Shown here: one piece after another, positions 14,032 to 17,716 of the stretch
How the letters are laid out: every line of letters begins with the position of its first letter
How positions within the stretch are numbered: the stretch's first letter is position 1
From: Bacillota bacterium
GTDB taxonomy: Bacteria; Bacillota; Clostridia; Christensenellales; SZUA-584
Direction: 5' to 3'
Length of the DNA stretch: 17,716 bases
Assembly (NCBI GenBank): GCA_023436525.1
Contig: JAEZIW010000211.1
Coordinates: forward strand, 1 to 17,716
Notes under the pieces: model-generated
Database searches by the model: none
The model's input: the letters and a program-made list of their open reading frames with translations, nothing else
Told to the model about the DNA's origin: nothing
Program-made: the position numbers and the translations under genes

Positions 14032-14433
14032 ATGGATATTGAACTGAAACCCGGCCTCTTCGCAGAGGCACATGCTGTTGTGGAATCCGGGCAAACCGCG
14101 AAAAGTGTGGGCAGCGGAGGCCTCGCGGTGCTTGCCACGCCCATGATGATTGCGCTGATGGAAAACGCGGCATTTAACGCGGTGCAGCCGTTGCTGCCGA
14201 GCGGACAGACGACGGTCGGCATTCGCATTGATGCGCTGCATCTGGCCGCGACACCTGTGGGCATGAAGGTGAGAGCCAAGGCAACACTCGCGCAAGTGAG
14301 TGGCAGAAAGCTCGTTTTTGATATTGAGGCGTTTGATGAGAGGGATAAAATAGGGGAAGCGCGGCATGAACGCTTTGTTGTGGACGAAAGCCGTTTTGTG
14401 CAAAAAGCCAATGAGAAGGCACACACATCATGA
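14032..14433 (+). CDS. Hotdog-fold thioesterase, FlK-like
   Basis: This 133-residue protein should hydrolyse an acyl-CoA thioester. AAGGAGA, overlapping the upstream stop codon, precedes the ATG. The family is that of FlK, the fluoroacetyl-CoA thioesterase of Streptomyces cattleya. The FlK catalytic triad Thr42, Glu50 and His76 is matched here by Thr36 (LATPMM), Glu44 (LMENAA) and His70 (DALHLAATP) with identical spacing. Gly63 matches FlK Gly69. The Phe residues that gate the FlK site (33 and 36) fall on Gly27 and Gly30 here, so fluoroacetyl specificity is unlikely. The true substrate is unknown; a short-chain or toxic acyl-CoA is plausible. Its stop codon overlaps the next start codon (ATGA), so translation is coupled to the PHP-domain gene. 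Confidence 0.9.
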   Translation: MDIELKPGLFAEAHAVVESGQTAKSVGSGGLAVLATPMMIALMENAAFNAVQPLLPSGQTTVGIRIDALHLAATPVGMKVRAKATLAQVSGRKLVFDIEAFDERDKIGEARHERFVVDESRFVQKANEKAHTS

Positions 14434-15260
14434 AGGCGGATCTGCACATTCACACCACGTTTTCCGACGGCGAGCTGAAGCCGGATGAGGTGGCGCTAAA
14501 AGCGAAAGAAGCCGGTCTTGATGCGTTTGCGATGACGGATCATGACGAATGCCGCGGCTTTGCCGCCCTGACGCAAGCGAACGGCATCACGGCGATTGCG
14601 GGCATAGAGCTGGCCGCGCAGATGGAAGCTGAGGTGCATGTGCTGGGGTATCATATCGATTGCGGTAACGAAGCGCTGATAAAGCATGTGGAAAAAGCAG
14701 CGAATTCGCGTTATCAAAGGGCCTTCGAAATTGTACAGCGGCTGAAAAACGACGGTTACGACATCGGCATGGACGAGGTGCTGGGTGTTTGCGGCGGTGA
14801 CGTGATCGGCAGGCCGCACATTGCATCGGTGCTTGTGAACAAGGGGTATGCGCCGTCGATGGCTGAGGCGTTTGACAAATACCTTGGCAGCAACGCGCCT
14901 TATTATATTCCGCAGGATAAAATTACGGTGGAACGGGCGGCACAGCTGATACTCGGCGCCGACGGCTTACCGGTGCTGGCGCACCCGGGGCTGCTGCCCG
15001 GCAGCGTGTTTGCGCGCCTGATACAAAAGTTGAAGCCAATGGGTTTTTGGGGCATAGAGGCATATCACCCGGCGCATACAGACGGCCAATGCGTTGAGTT
15101 TGAGAGTCTCGCGCGGTCGAACGGATTGTATATAACCGTCGGCAGCGATTTTCATGGAAGCGCAACGCCAAGGGTGGGAATTGGAGAAGAATCGCGTACG
15201 AGCCATTATTTGGAGCAAAGTTTGTGCGTTATTATCAAACAAAGTGAAAAAAGGTCATAA
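14430..15260 (+). CDS. PHP-domain phosphoesterase (RNase AM/YciV-like)
   Basis: This 276-residue metal-dependent phosphoesterase starts at an ATG overlapping the thioesterase stop by 4 bases. PHP metal-binding motifs are in place: DLHIHTTFSDG (His6, His8, Asp13), MTDHDE (Asp37, His38), GIELAA (Glu60), His70 in EVHVLGYH, RPHIA (His130), LAHPG (His185), AYHPAH (His213) and GSDFHG (Asp240, His242). The full set, with an insert domain at about 85-160, fits the COG0613 group. That group includes E. coli RNase AM (YciV), which trims 5' ends of small RNAs, and enzymes that dephosphorylate 3',5'-nucleoside bisphosphates. It is the last gene of the operon begun at 11436. No clear terminator follows before the prs promoter, so read-through into prs is possible. 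The exact substrate is inferred. Confidence 0.93.
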   Translation: MKADLHIHTTFSDGELKPDEVALKAKEAGLDAFAMTDHDECRGFAALTQANGITAIAGIELAAQMEAEVHVLGYHIDCGNEALIKHVEKAANSRYQRAFEIVQRLKNDGYDIGMDEVLGVCGGDVIGRPHIASVLVNKGYAPSMAEAFDKYLGSNAPYYIPQDKITVERAAQLILGADGLPVLAHPGLLPGSVFARLIQKLKPMGFWGIEAYHPAHTDGQCVEFESLARSNGLYITVGSDFHGSATPRVGIGEESRTSHYLEQSLCVIIKQSEKRS

Positions 15261-15278
15261 TTACATTACGCATAGATA

Positions 15279-15307
15279 TTGATTGTCATTCGTATAAGTG
15301 CTAAAAT
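15279..15307 (+). promoter_or_regulatory. Promoter of the PRPP synthase gene
   Basis: TTGATT (15279-15284), a 17-base spacer, and TAAAAT (15302-15307). Transcription would start near 15314, downstream of the ATG at 15308. That rules out this ATG as the prs start on this transcript and supports TTG at 15350. Confidence 0.7.
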
Positions 15308-15349
15308 ATGCGCGTGACCGGGAGTAAACAATTAAGGTGGGTAAAGAAG

Positions 15350-16333
15350 TTGAATTCCTTTGACAGCGACATAAAGGTATTTGCAGGTTCATCAGGTATG
15401 CCGTTCGCAAAGAAGATGTGCAAGTACCTCGGCAACGATTTAGGGGACTCTGAAGTTATCACGTTTTCCGATGGCAACATTTTTTTACGAATCAAAGAAA
15501 CAGTCAGGAATAAGGATGTCTATGTGGTTCAGCCGATTGGCATGAATCCAAACAACGAATTTGTGGAAATTCTTTTTTGGATGGATGCTTTAAAGCGAGC
15601 CAGCGCAAACTCGGTAACAGCGCTGGTACCGTATTTCAGCTATGCAAAAGGGGATAAAAAAGACGAACCGCGCGTATCCATACGCGCCCGTGTTTGTGCA
15701 GAAAGTATTGAATTAGCCGGTGCCGACAGGATTGTTGTGATGGATCTTCACAGCGCCCAGGTACAAGGCTTTTTTAAAAAGCCCGTCGATCATCTGCTCT
15801 CGCTGCCAATTATGTGCGAATACGTTAAGGGCCTTGATATCATGAGTAATATCTGCGTGGTTTCGCCCGATGCGGGCTATGCCAAAACCGCAAGAAAATA
15901 CGCCGACTACCTGCACTGCCCGGTGGCCATCGGCGATAAAACGCGATACGGACACGACGAAAATGCGCATGTGCTTTCTATCATCGGCGATGTGAAGGGC
16001 AAGAACTGTATGATCGTCGACGATTTTACGGTATCAGGCGGCACGCTGGTGGATACCGCCAACGCGCTTAAAAAGCACGGTGCAAACCGCATCATCGCCT
16101 GCCTGTCGCATGTGATTGTACGCGAAAAGGGCTTAAAAGCCATAGAGGACAGCCCGATTGAAATGGTGGTGGGAACCGACAGCGTTCAGAATCCGATTGT
16201 TGCCAAATGCAAAAAATTTGTATCAGTATCGGTTGCGCCGCTGTTTGCGGAGGCTGTTTTGAGAATTCACGAAAAAGAATCGGTGAGCCCGCTATTCTCA
16301 AAAGTGCCCAAGAAAGTGGTTGAAGAGATATAA
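15350..16333 (+). CDS. prs: Ribose-phosphate diphosphokinase (PRPP synthase), divergent form
   Basis: The enzyme transfers pyrophosphate from ATP to ribose 5-phosphate, giving PRPP for nucleotide, histidine and tryptophan synthesis. The start is judged to be TTG 15350: AAGGTGG (15334-15340) lies 9 bases upstream, the product begins MNSFDSDIKVFAGSS like its family, and the upstream ATG at 15308 abuts the promoter. This gives 327 residues. Motifs are FSDGNIFLRI (39-48), the ATP loop PYFSYAKGDKKDEPRVSI (94-111), MDLHSAQVQGFF (131-142) and the ribose-phosphate loop VDDFTVSGGTL (223-233). Classical enzymes have VDDxxDTGGT and a DKRR block; here these read DFTVSGGT and DKTR, so this is a variant branch. 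A second prs may exist elsewhere. Transcribed from its own promoter; no clear terminator follows. Confidence 0.94.
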   Translation: MNSFDSDIKVFAGSSGMPFAKKMCKYLGNDLGDSEVITFSDGNIFLRIKETVRNKDVYVVQPIGMNPNNEFVEILFWMDALKRASANSVTALVPYFSYAKGDKKDEPRVSIRARVCAESIELAGADRIVVMDLHSAQVQGFFKKPVDHLLSLPIMCEYVKGLDIMSNICVVSPDAGYAKTARKYADYLHCPVAIGDKTRYGHDENAHVLSIIGDVKGKNCMIVDDFTVSGGTLVDTANALKKHGANRIIACLSHVIVREKGLKAIEDSPIEMVVGTDSVQNPIVAKCKKFVSVSVAPLFAEAVLRIHEKESVSPLFSKVPKKVVEEI

Positions 16334-16426
16334 GCATGCAAGAAGCGGTAATAAAAACTGCATTTTAAGCACCAAAACCGCTGGGACAGGCTATGATTCA
16401 ACAAAAACTGAATTTGACTTGCGAAT

Positions 16427-16452
16427 AAATTGCAAAAAAACACTTGCAATTT
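16427..16452. promoter_or_regulatory. Operator-like palindrome overlapping a -35 box
   Basis: AAATTGCAA (16427-16435) and TTGCAATTT (16444-16452) form a perfect 9-bp inverted repeat with an 8-base A-rich spacer. The right half contains the -35 box of the next promoter, the usual placing for a repressor site. No T-run follows, so it is not a terminator. Confidence 0.5.
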
Positions 16453-16471
16453 GAGTAAGGTATGCTATAAT
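16444..16471 (+). promoter_or_regulatory. Strong promoter of the ANTAR regulator gene
   Basis: TTGCAA (16444-16449), a 16-base spacer and a perfect TATAAT (16466-16471) with TG one base upstream (16463-16464), making it an extended -10. The leader to ATG 16606 is about 125 bases, unusually long for this window. Confidence 0.85.
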
Positions 16472-16492
16472 ATCTATACAATAAGAAGAAAC

Positions 16493-16539
16493 GACGGCGT
16501 TTGTTCGGGGATCCGGCCTTGGATAAACGTCTTTTCTTT
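16493..16539 (+). promoter_or_regulatory. Terminator-like hairpin in the leader of the ANTAR gene (possible attenuator)
   Basis: GAC (16493-16495) and GTTTGT (16499-16504), separated by a 3-base bulge, pair with ATAAAC (16523-16528) and GTC (16529-16531). TTTTCTTT follows at 16532-16539. It lies between the promoter and the start codon, so premature termination could be regulated. CGGCC in its loop (16514-16518) can pair with GGCCG at 16572-16576, an alternative fold. Confidence 0.4.
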
Positions 16540-16570
16540 AATCTCAAATAAATATCGGATGATGACAATT

Positions 16571-16588
16571 CGGCCGCATGACCGGCTG
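16571..16588 (+). promoter_or_regulatory. Hairpin with six-base loop upstream of the ANTAR start codon
   Basis: CGGCCG (16571-16576) pairs with CGGCTG (16583-16588), with one G-U, around the six-base loop CATGAC. ANTAR proteins bind paired hairpins with six-base loops having A at loop position 1 and G at position 4. Here G is at 4 but C is at 1, and no clear partner hairpin was found. Confidence 0.35.
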
Positions 16589-16605
16589 CGATGACGGGGC
16601 AGGAT

Positions 16606-17181
16606 ATGGATAGAGCAACTATCACGGTGGCTATGCAAAACGAGCAGGTTGCTGAAAAAATTAAATATGCGTTACAGCGAGATGGTTATTATGTCGGCGA
16701 TATTTGTACATCCGGAAACGAAGCAATCAGAAAGGTTCGCAGCGGCCCGCCGGATATACTGCTTATCGGCTTTGAAATGCCGGATGTCACAGGCCTTGAA
16801 GTCGCAACGATTGTAGGCGACGAAAATCTGTGCAGCGTCATACTGTTCATTACAAGTGTACAAAGAGATTTCTGTGTATCAATCGTGGAAGACTATGACA
16901 TCACCTTGTTCTTAAAGCCCATCAATCGTGTCGCACTTTTAAGCACCATAGACACGGTGCTTCAAAACAGAAGGCGCATCGGCAGAATGGAAAAAGAGCT
17001 CTGCGAGCTTAAGCAGGGCATGGAAGACAGAAAGGCCATTGAACGGGCGAAGGGCATTCTGATGAAACGCAAAAGCATTTCAGAAGGAGAGGCTTATCGC
17101 AGAATACAGAAGATGAGCATGGATTCGCGGGTTGCGATGAGGGATATCTCGTTGAAAATCATTGAGCTGTCGCAGAATTAA
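16606..17181 (+). CDS. ANTAR-domain RNA-binding antiterminator with degenerate receiver domain
   Basis: This 191-residue regulator joins a receiver-like domain (about 4-118), a coiled-coil helix (about 121-140) and an ANTAR domain (about 141-188). ANTAR shows ERAKGILMKRKSISEGEAYR and then MDSRVAMRDISLKI, its hallmark three-helix motif that binds paired RNA hairpins to prevent termination. The receiver lacks its phosphorylation site: the expected Asp of the DxxMP motif is Gly55 (IGFEMPD), and the acidic pair at the end of strand 1 is absent (VAMQNEQ), though Thr83 and Lys104 remain. It therefore probably does not work by phosphorylation. ATG 16606 is preferred to ATG 16591 because GGGGCAGG lies just before it, a weak site. 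The gene is monocistronic between a strong promoter and a terminator. Targets are unknown. Confidence 0.9.
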   Translation: MDRATITVAMQNEQVAEKIKYALQRDGYYVGDICTSGNEAIRKVRSGPPDILLIGFEMPDVTGLEVATIVGDENLCSVILFITSVQRDFCVSIVEDYDITLFLKPINRVALLSTIDTVLQNRRRIGRMEKELCELKQGMEDRKAIERAKGILMKRKSISEGEAYRRIQKMSMDSRVAMRDISLKIIELSQN

Positions 17182-17240
17182 AGCTAAAGCACTGATAGAT
17201 AAAGAGAAAATGAAACGGTGGTACGAGATCACTATTTTAG

Positions 17241-17264
17241 AGGCCGCCTTAGCGGTCTTTTTTG
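17241..17264 (+). terminator. Rho-independent terminator after the ANTAR gene
   Basis: AGGCCGC (17241-17247) pairs with GCGGTCT (17252-17258), with one G-U, around loop CTTA, followed by a T-run to 17263. It lies 60 bases after the stop codon. GGTGGTAC just upstream (17217-17224) resembles a T-box core and could pair with CCGCC of the stem; see findings. Confidence 0.85.
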
Positions 17265-17570
17265 TTTGATAAAAGACATACCTGTCACAATGGTCGGTCA
17301 TTACCGTTGGGTGGTCAGGAACGCAGCATCATTTCTTATGTTATTTAATGTTTTTTAAAAAAACAACCTGATTTAAGTGAGACAGGCAGCTGGCATGTTT
17401 GTTGTTGTATGATGCTGCATAGAAGCGACGAATGAATCTTAGGCTCGCGGGTTGTGCTTTTCGGTAATCAGATCATCATCCTTGTTGAGCGCTTTATAAA
17501 TGCATAGACTATGCCATAAGCAAAGCATATTAACAGGCATGATGCGCCTATGTGCAAAAACAATAAACTG
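17265..17570. other. Gene-free stretch with a 10-bp inverted repeat
   Basis: No credible gene or known RNA is seen here. GCAGCATCAT (17323-17332) and ATGATGCTGC (17409-17418) are perfect inverted copies 76 bases apart, and the near-palindrome TGTTTTTTAAAAAAACA (17349-17365) lies between them. This could be a small non-autonomous element or chance. Short frames across 17468-17688 lack ribosome binding sites and are shadows. Confidence 0.45.
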
Positions 17571-17579
17571 TGGTATGAT
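17571..17579 (+). promoter_or_regulatory. Candidate extended -10 promoter of mnmE
   Basis: TGGTATGAT at 17571-17579 is TG, one base, then a -10 box with 5 of 6 consensus bases. No good -35 box is seen. It lies 23 bases before the ATG at 17603. Confidence 0.5.
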
Positions 17580-17602
17580 AAGCGCTGAAAAAAGGAGACG
17601 GG

Positions 17603-17716
17603 ATGCAAAACGATACTATCTACGCACCGGCCACACCAAGCGGCGGCGCGATTGCCGTGGTGCGACTGTCGGGGCCGGATGCTCATAACCTGCTGGCTGC
17701 AGTGTTTCGCGGCAGC
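17603..17716 (+). CDS. mnmE: tRNA modification GTPase MnmE, N-terminal fragment (3' end outside window)
   Basis: The first 38 codons are visible and the frame is open at the window end. AAAGGAG at 17591-17597 precedes the ATG by 5 bases. The product begins MQNDTIYAPATPSGGAIAVV, followed by RLSGPDAHNLL. This matches the start of MnmE, where the DTI-A-ATP-G-GAI and RLSGP blocks form the folate-binding N-terminal domain. MnmE works with MnmG to place carboxymethylaminomethyl groups on the wobble uridine of certain tRNAs. In many bacteria it follows rpmH, rnpA, yidC and jag; here its upstream neighbour is the ANTAR regulator, so the gene has moved or that cluster is split. The assignment rests on a short but characteristic stretch. 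Confidence 0.9.
   Translation, partial: MQNDTIYAPATPSGGAIAVVRLSGPDAHNLLAAVFRGS

Noticed and set aside
17468..17688. Short frames on both strands before mnmE
   Set aside because: They overlap the mnmE promoter and start, lack ribosome binding sites, and the mnmE reading is clear.
1..17716. CRISPR array, phage or conjugative module, toxin-antitoxin pair
   Set aside because: No regularly spaced repeats and no integrase, transposase, structural phage protein or small paired genes were seen; the repeats found are hairpin elements.

Overview
The window looks like chromosomal DNA from an anaerobic Gram-positive bacterium of the class Clostridia, probably an uncultured one with a genome near 50% G+C. 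The grounds are the strong AGGAGG-type ribosome binding sites, lipoproteins with LxxC lipoboxes, a MecA-type penicillin-binding lipoprotein, an ANTAR regulator, a Sua5/YwlE pair in Bacillus-like order and anaerobe-type sulfur genes. No phage, transposase, tRNA, rRNA or CRISPR is visible. The genus cannot be named from the sequence alone.

Layout. (1) 1-2290: end of serC, then serA and a cytoplasmic cyclophilin, co-directional and closed by an intrinsic terminator: serine synthesis plus a folding enzyme. (2) 2291-3300: a small Ig-like lipoprotein gene bracketed by two copies of a hairpin-forming dispersed repeat. (3) 3327-4486, minus strand: ychF with its own promoter and terminator. (4) 4588-5742: a lipoprotein gene whose GC-rich 5' part and AT-rich remainder differ sharply in composition. 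(5) 5780-8210: a three-gene operon for homocysteine synthesis from aspartate semialdehyde and sulfide: an HcyBio/DUF39 sulfurtransferase, a NIL-ferredoxin and a UPF0280 protein. This is the most notable block. (6) 8283-10771: a VanY-type D,D-carboxypeptidase, then sua5 (tRNA t6A synthesis) and a YwlE-type phosphatase, ending in a terminator. (7) 10777-11253: a cluster of three related inverted-repeat elements with no credible gene. (8) 11436-15260: a promoter and four tightly packed genes: a MecA-like penicillin-binding lipoprotein, a GNAT acetyltransferase, an FlK-like hotdog thioesterase and a PHP-domain phosphoesterase. (9) 15279-16333: promoter and a PRPP synthase that starts with TTG. (10) 16427-17264: an ANTAR-domain regulator with a degenerate receiver, preceded by a strong promoter, an operator-like palindrome and a terminator-like leader hairpin. 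(11) 17603-17716: the first 38 codons of mnmE, cut by the window end.

Most genes are core metabolism, cell wall or translation genes. The serine genes and the homocysteine operon both serve sulfur and one-carbon amino-acid metabolism, and Sua5 and MnmE both modify tRNA. The accessory signals are the two repeat families, the mosaic lipoprotein, the homocysteine operon and the ANTAR leader. Motif positions were found by eye; no alignment or folding program was run.
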